DNA from: Hygrophila difformis
Lineage: Eukaryota; Streptophyta; Magnoliopsida; Lamiales; Acanthaceae
Assembly: GCA_030278955.1 (NCBI GenBank)
Contig: JAOANR010000003.1
Coordinates: 19,987,050 to 20,051,049, forward strand
Reading direction: 5' to 3'
DNA: 64,000 nt
Shown here: one piece after another, positions 46,363 through 58,408 of the stretch
Position numbering within the stretch: position 1 is the stretch's first letter
How the letters are laid out: every line of letters begins with the position of its first letter
Position numbers and translations under genes: made by a program
The notes under the pieces: model-generated
What the model was told of the DNA's origin: nothing
Database searches by the model: none
What the model saw: the letters and a program-made list of their open reading frames with translations, nothing else

Positions 46363-48330
46363 TGTAATACCCGAGAATTTTCCAACATAAAATAAAACAA
46401 TAATTAAATAAATAAATAATAAATAAAATAAATACCATAAATAAATAAATAAATCCAGCAAATAAAGAAATAAATAAAGATAAGGAAATGAGAAATGAGA
46501 TTTAACTTAAAAAGGAATTAAAGGAATTTAATTAAATAAAAAGAATTATTAAAGGTAAATAAATTGTACACCGAAACCCGACACTAATGAACTCGAGGAT
46601 TCGAGTCCAAACATCCAATTAGACCCGAGTAAAAATTTAGAGAGAAAGTATGAATACGAAGATACCCCGGAAATCGGAATTCGAGAGCATAGAGGGATAG
46701 AAATCCGAATGAGAGGAGAAAAGGCACGACGGATCGCACGACCCACCCGGACCGAAGTCCAGGCGAAGTCGGCGCGGTGGCCGCGCGGTCCAAAGGCATT
46801 GGGCGCGCCATGACCGCGCCACGCGACAGATTCGCCCGTTGCGTGAATCTCTCGCCCGAACGCGGATTTTTCGACTTTCGGTTGAATGTCTCTCGACCCA
46901 AGACCCTTGGGGTCAGATCTTGGACGCCCTAGGTCTTAGATATCTATAAATAAGACCTCCTAGGAGCTCCGAATACTTTTACAAAACCCTACAACTTTCT
47001 ACACATTCGAAACCCTAAATCCGGAGTCGTCGGAGGCACGAAACCAAGGCGAATACTGTTGGACGAAAATTCTAAGATCTCCACAGTCGTGGTAAGTCTC
47101 GATCCAAGCCTTGTTCTATATACGATTCGAAAACGAATCCTAATCTTCTTCTTTTCTCTTCTACACCTCGTATTGGATCTAGATCGTAGAACCCGACGAA
47201 CGGAGAGGAGAAACGGTGGACTGGAAGCCACGCCTTCGAAATAGACGATCCCGGACGTTCATAACTCTGTAAGTTAACTCTTACATGGTTTTGGGATGAA
47301 TTAAAACATTCAAAACTAAAAGATTAACAAGAAATCGAAAATCTGTCAATTTATACTTTCCACCGGCCCAACAGATTTGATGAATTTTTCCGAACCTTAA
47401 AACGACTTCAAACGGAAAAACTTAAAACACAAAAAACGTTTCTAAGGCTTAGATCTATCTACTGTAAATTTTTGAGAGTTTTTAGAGACGATTTGATATG
47501 TGAAAACCAACCGAAACCGAACTGCTTGAATCTAGATCTTGAAATTCTTGACAGAACTTAGGAATGATCTTGATCACGTTTTTGACATAGGTTCCAGACC
47601 GTTTTAGATCTTTGGCCGAACATGAAAGTCGTAGATAATTGTCTTAAGATGATTTCTGTAAAATTTCATCAAATTTGGAGTTGAATTGCTATGGTAGAAT
47701 TCGAAATCTTTGAACTGTGATACATTAAATTCGGACAGAACTATTCACCTACAAAAATTGGTGATTTTGACCTATTTAGGTATCTCGGATTGAAAACGTT
47801 AAAACACGAAAGTTATAGATCTCGACGGTTCTGAGTCAGTCGTGAAATTTTGGAATTTTTGGAATTAAATCTGATTTTAGACGAATTTTAGAGTAAACTG
47901 TGGTTTACCGGAAACAAAATCTTGAAATCTTGTTGAAACATTGAATTAACCTTTAAGGTTGAAATGAGTTGAGATATTATTTTTAAATAAATAAAATTAA
48001 GGTCAGATTTTTAAAAATTAAATCCCCTACAAACTTGATAAATTAAAATTAGGGGTGAGTGCTCTGCAGGGTGCCCCCTAACTGCTTCACTTCGTGCCTT
48101 AATGGACGATGGTGACCCCGCGCGCTAAACTTGAGATATGATATTGCCAAAACGGCGAAATACAGAGCCTACACTCTCGTGAATATCCACATGGGTTTCC
48201 CGAGGCTCCGGAGTGGTACTGGGTATGGCTGATACGGTTGCGGCCGCCGGGCTACCGGCTAAACTTGTTGACATCGCGATGCTATCGTGAAACTTTGAAA
48301 TACCAAATCGGGGATGTAATGGGGATATTA
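46363..48330 (+). repeat. 3' LTR of N, long form, right end lost
   Basis: Starts TGTAATACCCGAG like the short LTR but keeps the 1.6-kb block missing there, with a TATA box (CTATAAATA, about 46,944-46,952), a CGCGCGG-rich patch (46,770-46,850) and the GTGAGTGCTCTGCAGGG motif (48,055). It breaks off after GGGGATATTA and joins a duplicated piece of M; the hairpin and terminus are missing. Confidence 0.85.
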
Positions 48331-48660
48331 AAAGTATCCGATATCCTTTTGATTTAGTGTAACGGGATTTTTCAAAAGTATAGATTTAGTGTAACGGGAT
48401 TTTTCAAAAGTATAGATTTATCGTATTTCAAGGTTTCGACCGTTTGTTTCGGAATTTCAAAATCTCATCAATTTAAAATCGTTTGACGTCACAGTTTACG
48501 CCTTTTTAATTTAAAAATTCAATTCAGGTCCGAAAAATCTGAAATTTTTACAGTATGTCAAAAACACCCTAACGAACAACTTTTTTGTGTTTTAACGATT
48601 TCGAAATAAGGTGAGGAAACATGTCAAAAATCAAGTTTACTACACAACCAATGCACTGTC
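48331..48660 (-). repeat. Duplicated piece of LTR M
   Basis: Matches 28,763-29,058, ending in the same CTGTC. It contains a local tandem duplication of about 38 bp (GTGTAACGGGATTTTTCAAA unit). The join to the LTR at 48,330 shares only TAAA or so, as in illegitimate recombination. Confidence 0.78.
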
Positions 48661-49647
48661 TGTAATACCCGAGAATTTTCCAACATAAAATAAAACAATA
48701 ATTAAATAAATAAATAATAAATAAAATAAGTACCATAAATAAATAAATAAATCCAGCAAATAAAGAAATAAATAAAGAAAAGGAAATGAGAAATGAAATT
48801 TAACTTGAGATATGATATTGCCAAAACGGCGAAATACAGAGCCTACACTCTCGTGAATATCCACATGGGTTTCCCGAGGCTCCGGAGTGGTACTGGGTAT
48901 GGCTGATACGGTTGCGGCCGCCAGGCTACCGGCTAAACTTGTTGACATCGCGATGCTATCGTGAAACTTTGAAATACCAAATCGGGGATGTAATGGGGAT
49001 ATTAAATTAAATTAAATTAAATTAAATTAAATTATGTTTGATGTCCAAGTAAATTATTTAAATGCTTATTTAAATTATGGCTATTATTCTAAGTCATGCG
49101 AAATGTGTTGTTAAATAAAGCCCTGAAGTAAATTATGCTATCGGTTGGATTAAATTAAATATTATGTTATTATCATGCTTTTATTAAATTATTAAAGTTA
49201 AATGACTTTTAAACCCTACGATCATGCATGTGTTAACTTACTCAGCAAGTTTGCTGACCAAAACCGTTTTTATTCATTTTCTTACAGAATATGTGGAATG
49301 AGCATGTGTGAGCACGGTTCATGTATGGGATTTTGGGAAACATTATTTTGCTTTTAAATTCATACCTTAAACTATATTATGAACGGGCGTGTTTAACCCG
49401 TGTTTTGACCATGTCGGCCCTATTTATATTTTCCGCTGCGATACTATACTAAAACTATTATTTCCGCTGCGCTATGTTAATATTATTTTTGAATTATATT
49501 GTATGAGCTATTTTGAATGATTTAAATGTTTTAAATACTGCAATACCTAGCCTTGCATCTCTTTAGTAAGCTCGGAGAAACCGTGTCTTACTAGAGGGAT
49601 GTGGCGGTAACATCCCGACATGGGTGACCAAAAACCGGGGTGTTACA
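48661..49647 (+). repeat. Second short LTR of N (987 bp)
   Basis: Same internal deletion as 29,059-30,030, so both derive from one short LTR. It has a longer (TTAAA)n tract near 49,003-49,033. Flanked by CTGTC on both sides, and so by itself it looks like a solo LTR in M. Hairpin variant at 49,242-49,257. Confidence 0.9.
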
Positions 49648-49652
49648 CTGTC

Positions 49653-51135
49653 AGGATTCAGTTTTGACACAGTTCAGAAAATCGACTTTTTGACATATCA
49701 AATGGACTCCAAAAATTCTGAAATTTGATGGACATATACTAGACATGATTATCTACAACTTTTGTTTACATTTAAAAGATTAGTTTGGACTAGAAATCAT
49801 AGAAACATGCTCATCAAGTTCGTGCACATGCACTGTCAATTTTTTGAAAAAGTTTAAAAATACAGTTTATGTTTGACGTGATTTGAGGTAGCAAACGTTG
49901 ATGAAAATCTCTGAAAATTTTACACAACATAGCTTAAGGTGTTAGGATCAAAATTCTAGTTTTGAGTTTTTCGGTTTGAACTCTTGAAATAGGGGTTTTA
50001 AACGGATTACAGAAAACGCGCAAGTTGGGGTTTTTAGGTTTGATTTTTACGTTTCGTTACAAAGTCACTAATTCGGACGCCCCTAAACCACCCGTATTGA
50101 TGTGAAAGGTATCAACTTACAGTGGGTGTGATAAAGGATGTCTCCGGGTCGTTCGGAATCGACGGATGGCTACGAACATATCTCCTCAACCCGATTTCTT
50201 CTTCCTTTGGCTCCGATTTGTGTTTGTAAGTCAAAATTCGTAAGTTAGAGATGTTGTTTAAGATTATAAACGACAAAGGAATCTAATATAATCCTTACCA
50301 ACGATTAAAGGTTTGAAATCCTTGATCTAAACACTTCATTGGTCGTCGTTGGTTGCCGGAAAGTCGTCGGAAGGTCGTCGGAAGGTGTGAACTTTGTGTT
50401 TTTGGTTGTGGGAGGGTTTGGGATGAACAAAGGCTGTTGGTGGCTGAGAAATGGGGTTAGGGATTATCCAATCTCGACCTAAAGACCCTTCCATCGACTG
50501 AAATCGGGTTTCCATAGTCGGGGTCGCAAATTTTGGCAAGAAAATGCCGAAATCGCGCAAGTTGCCAGCTGGCTCTGTAGTGGCGCGGGGTTTGGCCCAA
50601 CACCGTGCGGAGGGCGCGCGGCCTGGTCTGGGCCGTGCGTCCGGACTGGGCCGTGAGATCCCGTCGGGCCTTTTCTCCTCTGTTTCGGGTTTCTATCCTC
50701 CTACATTTTCGGGCTCGATTTTTCCGGGTCATTCTCGGATCACGATTCCTATCTTCAATCTATTTCGACTTGAAGTTGATTTCGTGTTTGAAATCTTAAG
50801 TTCGTCGGTTTCCGATTTTTCGACTTCTAATTCGTCGTCTTTTGTCTCCCGTTCAATAATTAAATTGTTTCCGACTTCACGGGTTCTTGGAATTAAAATT
50901 CTTTTCCTTCTTGAATTTAATTTCAATTATTTTGGAATTAATCCATGGAATATCTTCGGGCTTCCTTTTGCCTTTTTTATTCCATTTTGAAAATTTGAAT
51001 CTATCGGCATTTCATTTCCGAGCAATAATTTATTGTGATAAATTATTTTCTTCTTTCCGGAGATATTTCCACCTTGATCAGATTAAGAAACTAAATTTAT
51101 TCCTTTGAACGCCGATAAAAACCCCAGGTATTACA
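49653..51135 (-). repeat. Solo LTR M, segment 3 of 3 (5' end)
   Basis: Continues M from CTGTC (49,648-49,652) to its start (minus TGTAATACCTGGGG). It matches M2 53,956-55,429. The following CAAAC (51,136-51,140) equals the 5-mer before 14,857. Short frames here are not called. Confidence 0.87.
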
Positions 51136-51140
51136 CAAAC

Positions 51141-51310
51141 GTACCCCTGTATGTCTACAAAATTCTTTATTAGTATTGAATACAAAGTTGAGTGGCTGGC
51201 GAGCAATTATTTTCAAAAGATCATGCTCGTTATTGTTGTTCAAGCGGTCGAAGCCGCTAATCGTAACTATTGCTCCATTCTAGAAATCATATGTAATTTA
51301 TTCATAAAAC
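51141..51310 (-). pseudogene. CP3, middle exon (rest at 14,551-14,856)
   Basis: Minus-strand middle exon (about 51,282-51,146) with GAIVTISGFDRLNNNNEHD-type sequence. No first exon is present: after the exon and part of the intron the sequence turns into the next inverted copy. Confidence 0.75.
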
Positions 51311-51440
51311 CATAAACCCTAAACCCTAAACCCCAAAATCCTAAACCATGATTAAAAAAAACTTAAAATACAAAAAAACTTAAAATACATAACGCCTATA
51401 ACTTAAAATACATAACACCCATAACACCATGTATTTAAAG
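51311..51440. other. Turn between CP3 and CP4 with telomere-like repeat
   Basis: Contains AAACCCTAAACCCTAAACCC (51,314-51,333), about 2.8 units of the plant telomere heptamer, then short repeats of AACTTAAAATACATAACACC. CP5/CP6 have a similar turn. Confidence 0.6.
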
Positions 51441-51955
51441 TTTTTTTTAATCATGGTGTTATGGTTTTATGAATAAATTACAATATGATTTCTAGGATGG
51501 AGCAATAGTTACGATTAGCGGCTTCGACCGCTTGCACGACAACGACGATCATGATCTTTTCAAAGCAATTGCTTGCCAGCCAGTCAATATTCTATTCAAT
51601 ACTAACAAAGAATTTTGTAGATATATAGGGGTATATTTGTGTACAATAATAATAGTAGGCATAAAGTCATTTTGTGCAAAGTAACACACATATTTTAGTT
51701 ACGAAGCCCTTAAGAATTTCTAATGTTCAATTTATGTATTTATAGGGTGTGTTTAAGGACGTCAACTATGGATTTGAAAAACTACATGCGATGCTAGCGG
51801 TTGGATATGGCTCAAACGAGGGAGATGAGTCCATCATCTTGAAGAACACGTGGGGAGAAGAGTGGGGGAGGGCGGATACATGAGGATGGATAGATATAGG
51901 GCGTACCGAAATTATATTTCCGCTTATTTCCCTGTCAAAACTAGACATGATTAGA
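51441..51955 (+). pseudogene. CP4: cysteine protease fragment
   Basis: Middle exon 51,496-51,630 and last exon 51,746-51,950, very close to CP2 in sequence, with the same frame-breaking WGRADT/TGA end. The catalytic His ([10 protein letters not shown]) and Asn (KNTWG) regions are present. The first exon is missing. Confidence 0.82.
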
Positions 51956-52100
51956 TTCAGCGTAAGATATATTAAGCACAGTTAAACTATTTAATTGAGT
52001 GAAGCGTAACAGGCTTATTTCTTATCGAGTATTCTATTAATTATTTGGGCTCGAGCTCAACTCATTTACTTAATATATTAAATTGAGCTTAAGATATATT
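51956..52100 (+). repeat. CP tail repeat (second copy)
   Basis: Equal to 14,401-14,550, linking CP4 tail to tail with CP5. Confidence 0.7.
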
Positions 52101-52412
52101 AGCTCTAATCATGTCTAGTTTTGATAGGGAAATAAGCGAAAATATAATTCCAGCATGCTCTATATCTCTCCATCCTCATGTATCCGCCCTCCCCCACTCT
52201 TCTCCCCACGTGTTCTTTGATGTACTCCTCTCTCTCACTTAAGCCATATTCAACGGCTAGCATCGCATGCAGTTTTTCAAATCCATAGTTGACATCCTTA
52301 ACCACACCCTACAGTTACATACATTAGAAATTCTTGAGGGCTTTGTAACAAACATGTGTGTGTTACATTGCACAAAATGACTTTATGCCTAATATTATTA
52401 TTGTATACAAAC
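52101..52412 (-). pseudogene. CP5, last exon (rest at 55,435-55,600)
   Basis: Minus-strand last exon 52,309-52,105, open to a stop (GGYMRMERYRACWNYIFAYF). Here the frame change falls before the Gly-rich part, replacing KNTWGEEWG by KEHVGRRVG. Solo LTR M2 splits the intron at the same place as M splits CP3. Confidence 0.82.
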
Positions 52413-55400
52413 TGTAACACCCCGGATTTGATAACCCAGGCCGGGATGCCACCGCCACACCTCCCTAGCAAGACACGGATTCTCCGAGCTTGCTAAAGAG
52501 ATGCAAGGCTATGGGTATTGAAGAGAGTTTTAAAACAAGTCCGGAATTTATTTAAAAATATTGATGTAGTCTCATCCACACATAATAGTAATAATAATAT
52601 GTCGCAGCGGAAATAATAAAAATGGGGCCGACATGGCCAAAACACGGGTTAACAAACCCGTATGCAAGTCATGTAAAATAAATAACTAAATGTCCAAAGT
52701 AATCCCCCGATGCATGATCATGCTCCGTACTCTGTAATAGAAAAATAAACAACTGGTTTTATCAGTATATAAAATACTGAGTAAGTTAATCCCTAACGTA
52801 ACAATAAAGGGGTTTTAAAATTTTAATAATTAAAAACTCATTTTTAAGCATGCATATTAAAACATGTAGTTTGACTAATTAATAGGCAATAATTTAATTT
52901 AATTTAATTTAATTCATACTCCTAATCATGCATGCAAACAATCCATTTACCAATTTAAAATATAAGAATTTAATTTGTGTACTTGAACATGCATTTAAAT
53001 TCATAAATAATATTTTAAGCATGGTATAAAATTTAAGACATAATTTAAATACATAATTAAAGACATAAATAAATAAATAAATAAATAACAAGAGATTAAG
53101 TCTTTTAATTTCCTCCTGTTACGCCACCATCTTAACCATATTTAGTTTAGCCGGCAATTCGGCGGCTGCAGCCAGTTTCGTAAGTTTTTGTTTAGCAGGC
53201 GAGCCGGCGGCCGCATCCAATTTAGTAAGTGTCATTTAGCCGGCGATCCGGCGGCCCAGCCAATTTAGTAAGTTTCATCTAGCCCGCGATCCGGCGGCCT
53301 TAGCCAATTTAGTAAGTTTCATTTACCCGGCGATCCGGCGGCCTCAGCCAATTTAGTAAGTTTCGTTTAGCCGGCAATCCGGTGGCAGCAGCCAATTTAG
53401 TAAGTTTCTTGTGTTGCCGGTAGTCCGGCGGCCGCAGCCGTTTCGTAAGTTTCTTGTGTAGCCGGTCGTCTGGCGGCCGCAGTCGTATCCGCCATACCCA
53501 GTAACACTCTGGAGCATTGGGAAACTCATACGGATACTCCCGAGAGTGTAGGCCAATCACATCGCCGTTTTGGCATAGTTTTACATTCAAATTCTCTCGT
53601 CCATTATAGGCCCGCAGAGAAAGGCTAGAGTGGCACCCTGCAGAGCACTCACCCTCTACCTAAGTATCCGATATCATTTCGATTTAGTGTAACGGGATTT
53701 TTCAAAAGTATAGATTTATCGTATTTCAAGGTTTCGACCGTTTGTTTCAGAATTTCAAAATCTCCTCAATTTAAAATCGTTTGCGTCACAGTTTACGCCA
53801 TTTAAATTTAAAAATTCAATTCAAGTCTGAAAAATCTGAAATTTTTACAGTATGTCAAGAACACCCTAACGAACAACTTTTGTGTTTTAACGATTTCGAA
53901 ATAAGGTGAGGAAACATGTCAAAAATCGAGTTTACTACACAACCAATGCACTGTCAGGATTCAGTTTTGACACAGTTCAGAAAATCGACTTTTTGACATA
54001 TCAAATGGAGTCCAAAAATTCTGAAATTTGGTGGACATATACTAGATATTATTATCTACAACATTTGTTTACATTGAAAAGATTAGTTCGGAATAGAAAT
54101 CATAGAAACATGCTCATCAAGTTCGTGCACATGCACTGTCAGTTTTTCGAAAAAGTTTAAAAATACAGTTTATGTTTGACGCGATTTGAGGTAGCAAACG
54201 TTGATGAAAATCTCTGAAATTTTTACACAACATAGCTTAAGGTGTTAGGATCAAAATTGTAGTTTTGAGTTTTTCGGTTTGAACTCTCGAAATAGGGGTT
54301 TTAAACAGATTTCAGAAAATGCGCAAGTTGGGGTTTTTAAGTTCGATTTTTACGTTTCGTTGCAAAGTCACTAATTTGGACGCCCCTAAACCACCCGTAT
54401 TGATGTGAAAGGTATCAAATTACAGTGGGTGTGATAAAGGATGTCTCCGGGTCGTTCGGAATCGACGGATGCCTACGAACGAATCTCCTCAACCCGATTT
54501 CTTCTTCCTTTGGCTCCGATTTGTGTTTGTAAGTCAAAATTCGTAAGTTAGAGATGTTGTTTGAGATTATAAACGACAAAGGAACCTAATATAATCCTTA
54601 CCAACGATTCAAGGTCTGAAATCCTTGATCTAAACACTTCCTCGGTCGTCGTTGGTTGCCGGAAAGTCGTCGGAAGGTCGTCAGAAGGTGTGAACTTTGT
54701 GTTTTTGGTTGTGGGAGGGTTTGGGATGAACAAAGGCTGTTGGTGGCTGAGAAATGGGTTTAGAGATTATCCAATCTCGACCTAAAGACCCTTCCATCGA
54801 CTGAAATCGGGTTTCCATAGTCGGGGTCGCAAATTTTGGCAAGAAATCGCCGAAATCGCGCAAGTTGCCAGCTGCCTCTGTAGTGGCGCGGGGTTGGCAC
54901 GGGGTTTGGCCCAGCACCGCGCGGAGGGCGCGCGGCCTAGTCTGGGCCGTGCGATCCCCTCGGGCCTTTCTCCTCTTTTTCGGGTTTCTATCCTCCTACA
55001 TTTTCGAGCTCGATTTTTCCGGGTCATTCTCGGATCACGATTCCTATCTTAAATCTATTCTGACTTGAAATTGATTTCGTGTTTGAAATCATAAGTTCGT
55101 CGGTTTCCGATTTGTCGACTTCTAATTCGTCGTCTTTTGGCTCCCGTGCAATAATTAAATTATTTCCGACTTCACGGGTTCTTAGAATTAAAATTCTTTT
55201 CCTTCTTGAATTTAATTCCAATTCTTTTGGAATTAATCCATGGAATATCTTCGGGCTTCCTTTCCCTCTTTTATTCCATTTTGAATTTTTGAATCTATCG
55301 GTGTTTCATTTCCGAGCAATAATTTATTGTGATAAATTATTTTCTTCTTCCCGGAGATATTTTGACCTTGGTCGGATTAAGAAACAAAATTTATTCATTT

Positions 55401-55429
55401 GGACACCGATAAAAACCCCGGGTATAACA
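52413..55429 (-). repeat. Solo LTR M2 (3,017 bp), uninterrupted
   Basis: TGTAACACCCCGG to GGGTATAACA in plus reading, flanked by CAAAC (52,408-52,412) and CAAAT (55,430-55,434). It is the duplicate of M and supplies the empty sites for G and N. It holds the hairpin (52,763-52,779), AG acceptor (52,732), minisatellite and GTGAGT donor (53,652). Confidence 0.92.
53147..53490 (-). repeat. CpG-rich LTR minisatellite (M2), about 8 units
   Basis: Same 44-bp units in the same order as 28,246-28,590, with scattered changes. The array therefore pre-dates the duplication that made M and M2. Confidence 0.85.
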
Positions 55430-55434
55430 CAAAT

Positions 55435-55600
55435 GTACCCCTATATGTCTACAAAATTCTTTATTAGTATTGAATACAATGTTGAGTGGCTGGCGAGCAA
55501 TTATTTTCAAAAGATCATGCTCGTTATTGTCGTTCAAGCGGTCGAAGCCGCTAATCGTAACTATTGCTCCATCCTAGAAATCATGTATTTTATTCATAAA
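55435..55600 (-). pseudogene. CP5, middle exon (rest at 52,101-52,412)
   Basis: Minus-strand middle exon, about 55,576-55,440, nearly the same as in CP3. The following 55,601-55,740 is the turn to CP6, with a telomere-like AAACCCTAAAACCCTAAACC. Confidence 0.75.
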
Positions 55601-55740
55601 ACCATAAACCCTAAAACCCTAAACCATGATTAAAAAAACTTAAAATACAAAAAAACTTAAAATACATAACACCCATAACTTAAAATACATAACACCCACA
55701 ACACCCTGTATTTAAAGTTTTTTTAACCATGGTGTTATGG

Positions 55741-56190
55741 TTTTATGAATAAATTACAATATGATTTCCAGGATGAAGCAATAGTTACGATTAGCGACTT
55801 TGACCGCTTGCACGACAATGACGAGCATGATCTTTTGAAAGCAATTGCTCACCAGCCTGTCAACATTCTATTCAATACTAACAAAGAATTTTGTAGAGAT
55901 ACAGGGGTATGTTTGTGTACAATAATAATAGTAGGCATAAAGTCATTTTGTGCAAAGTAACACACATTTTTTTGTTACAAAGCCCTCAAGAATTTCTAAT
56001 GTTCAATGTATGTATTTGTAGGGTGTGTTTAAGGACGTCAACTGGATTTGAAAAACTACATGCGATGTTAGCGGTTGGATATCATCTTAAAGAACACCTG
56101 GGGAGAAGAGTAGGGGAGGGCGGATACATGAGGATGGAGAGATATAGGGCGTACCAGAATTATATTTCCGCTTATTTCCCTATCTAAACT
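55741..56190 (+). pseudogene. CP6: cysteine protease fragment
   Basis: Middle exon 55,772-55,906 and last exon 56,022-56,187. A deletion in the last exon removes the segment between AVGYH and the KEHLGRRVG frame. Ends in the tail repeat, here inverted relative to CP2/CP4 and leading to the right flank. Confidence 0.8.
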
Positions 56191-56888
56191 AGACATGATT
56201 AGAGGTAATATATATTAAGCTCAATTTAATATATTAAGTAAATGAGTTGAGATCGAGCCCAAATAATTAATAGAATACTCGATAAGAAATAAGCTTGTTA
56301 CGCTTCACTCAATTTATTAGTTTAACTATCATTATTTAGGATTAGGCTTGTTAAGAAGAGAGTAGTCTTTACTCTTACTTCATACAATACTCTATCAAAG
56401 AACACAAAGAGCTTATGATATAAGAATCCTCCACATTGATCAAGCTGAAGCCAGGTTAGAAAATCGTTTAACTACTTTAATTAATACAGTTTTGGTTCCT
56501 TCTAGGTGCAAAGAGTATATATTTATATGTGTGTGTTTAGGTTAAAATGTTTTTCAATCTTGTTAATTAATTATTTGTCATTTTTCTTGAATGTATTAAC
56601 AAGGAGAGTAGGAAGTTATTTTTAAAAACATACAGTATTTATATATTATGTATACTAACTCTATGTTAAAACACATTTACCAAATATTTACTGGCTGTAT
56701 ATGTTTCCGAAAAATTTCAGATAATAACAATAACAGTAATTATTGTTTTAGAAACTTTTATTCATAAAATTGTGAAAAACAGTTCCTGCTTCATTTTGAT
56801 TTATTCTAACTTCTTTTTGTCTTTGAAGCAAATCTAGCTAGTTATTATTTATCTATATAGGAGAATTAAGATATCAGGAACCTACATC
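56191..56888. other. Right flank of the protease array
   Basis: Inverted relative of 12,100-12,930 without the 115-bp MITE. Non-coding. Confidence 0.65.
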
Positions 56889-57995
56889 CCCAATATTTGA
56901 TATCCAGTCCTGTATGAGAATATATATTTTCCAGCTTGTATAAAAAAGTTTTTGAAAAAATAGAAAAAAAAATGGTATTGTATTTTCTGGTGGCAAATGG
57001 CATTGTAAATCTGCCACTAGCTAGCCATGGTTGTGTTACTTTCGTAGCAAATAATGACCGTGGTATAATATGTTTTGGTTGCAACTGTTATGACAGATTT
57101 GTTGCTACTTACTGTTTTTATAGCGATATGAAATTATGGTACCTATCATTGTGTGTTCATATGTGGCCGGTATCTGCTTGGTCATATGTGTTTTAGGAGT
57201 CTTTGTGTATGTTTACCGGCACTTTATGACAGTTGAGAATGGTTATCGATAAAGTGATTAGATGTGTTTCCTAATTGATTTTGAAAGGTTCTTTTGTTTT
57301 ATTTATGTGTGGTTCGATGACTGTTCAGAAATTGAGTCGATTTTTGTGTGTTTTAAGGTGGACTTCCTTTGTACAAGATTAGGAGGCCAAAGACACATCA
57401 AGATAGGGATATAGAAAAACATTTGAGAAAGAAGCAAGAAACACTTGGATAGTGAGGACGAGCAATTATTGATCATGACATTATTAAGGCTTGAATGAAA
57501 ATTTAGTTTTGTTCACACTTCAACTAGACATGACATTATTTTCTCCATATTTTTAACAATTTGAGGAAAAGAGTCAATCTTCCAACGAAGAGTCAGTCTT
57601 CAACTGGACAGGACATTGTTGATATAATGGCAATGTGAATATATGTTTTCCAATATTTGGTATCCATTCCTGTATGAGAATATATGTTTTCCAGTTTGTA
57701 GAAAAAAGTTAAAAAAATTTTAAAAAAAAATGGTATTGTATTTTCTGGTGGCAAATGGCATGGTAAATCTGCCACTAGCTAGCCATGGTTGTTGTGTTAC
57801 TTACTTAGCAAATAATGACCGTGGTATAGTATGTTTTGGCTGCAACTGTCATGGCATATTTGCTGCTACTTACTGTTTTATAGCCATATAAAATTATGGT
57901 GTCTATCATTGTGTGTTAATATGTGGCCAGTATCTGCTTGATCGTTTGTGTATGTTTACCGACACTTTATGACAGTTGAGAATGGTTATCGTTTT
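56889..57995 (+). repeat. Repeat R, two direct copies
   Basis: Copies at 56,889-57,245 and 57,650-57,995 (about 350 bp each), both from a CCAATATTTG-like start to GACAGTTGAGAATGGTTATCG. The first continues to 57,510 with homology to 640-950. 57,511-57,649 is short unassigned DNA. The second copy abuts a copia fragment directly. Confidence 0.7.
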
Positions 57996-58403
57996 CTTGG
58001 ACTTGAAGTGGAGCAGGTAAGTGAAGGCTTATTTGTGGAACAACAAAAATATGTACGGGATCTTTTGCAGAAGTATGGAATGCTTATATGCACGGGATCT
58101 TTTGCAGAAGTATGGAATGGTTAACTGCAAGCCTATTGCAACTTCTATGGACCATAATGAAAAATTGCAAGCAGATGATAGGAAAAGTTTAGAAGAAATG
58201 TTACCATGTATCGAAAATTGATTGGAAGCCTTATATATCTCACGTTAAGTCGACCAGACATAGCTTATGCAGTTAGAGTGGCTAGTCAATACATGAGCAA
58301 ATCCAAGAAGCCTCATCTTGACGCAGTGTGATGTATCTTGAGGTATGTTAAAGGCACCATTGATTCTGGCATTTTATACAAGAAAAGAAAGGAATGCCAT
58401 GTG
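57996..58403 (+). pseudogene. copia RT/RNase H fragment
   Basis: Starts FLGLEVEQVSEGLFVEQQKYV, then RDLLQKYGM; later frames give SRPDIAYAVRVASQYMS and LRYVKGTIDSGILYKKRK, landmarks between RT and RNase H of Ty1/copia. An in-tandem repeat (GGGATCTTTTGCAGAAGTATGG, twice, at about 58,057-58,125) and at least two frameshifts and stops disable it. It is a different family from the other two copia elements. LTR-C is inserted at its right edge. Confidence 0.85.
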
Positions 58404-58408
58404 ACAGG

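Larger units (their letters stand above)
29059..49647 (+). mobile_element. Element N: composite, rearranged Tekay-type element
   Basis: Bounded by TSD CTGTC (29,054-29,058 and 49,648-49,652); M2 has the unbroken site GCACTGTCAGGATTC at about 53,950. It contains a short 5' LTR, PBS, coiled-coil ORF, an antisense gene-like insert P (split by element B), the 3' half of pol, a PPT, a long LTR copy, a duplicated piece of M (48,331-48,660) and a second short LTR. Gag, protease and the RT catalytic part are absent, so it is not autonomous. The right end results from recombination. Confidence 0.78.

Noticed and set aside
51314..51333. Interstitial telomere array
   Set aside because: Fewer than three units; too short to call a telomeric relic, kept only as an observation.
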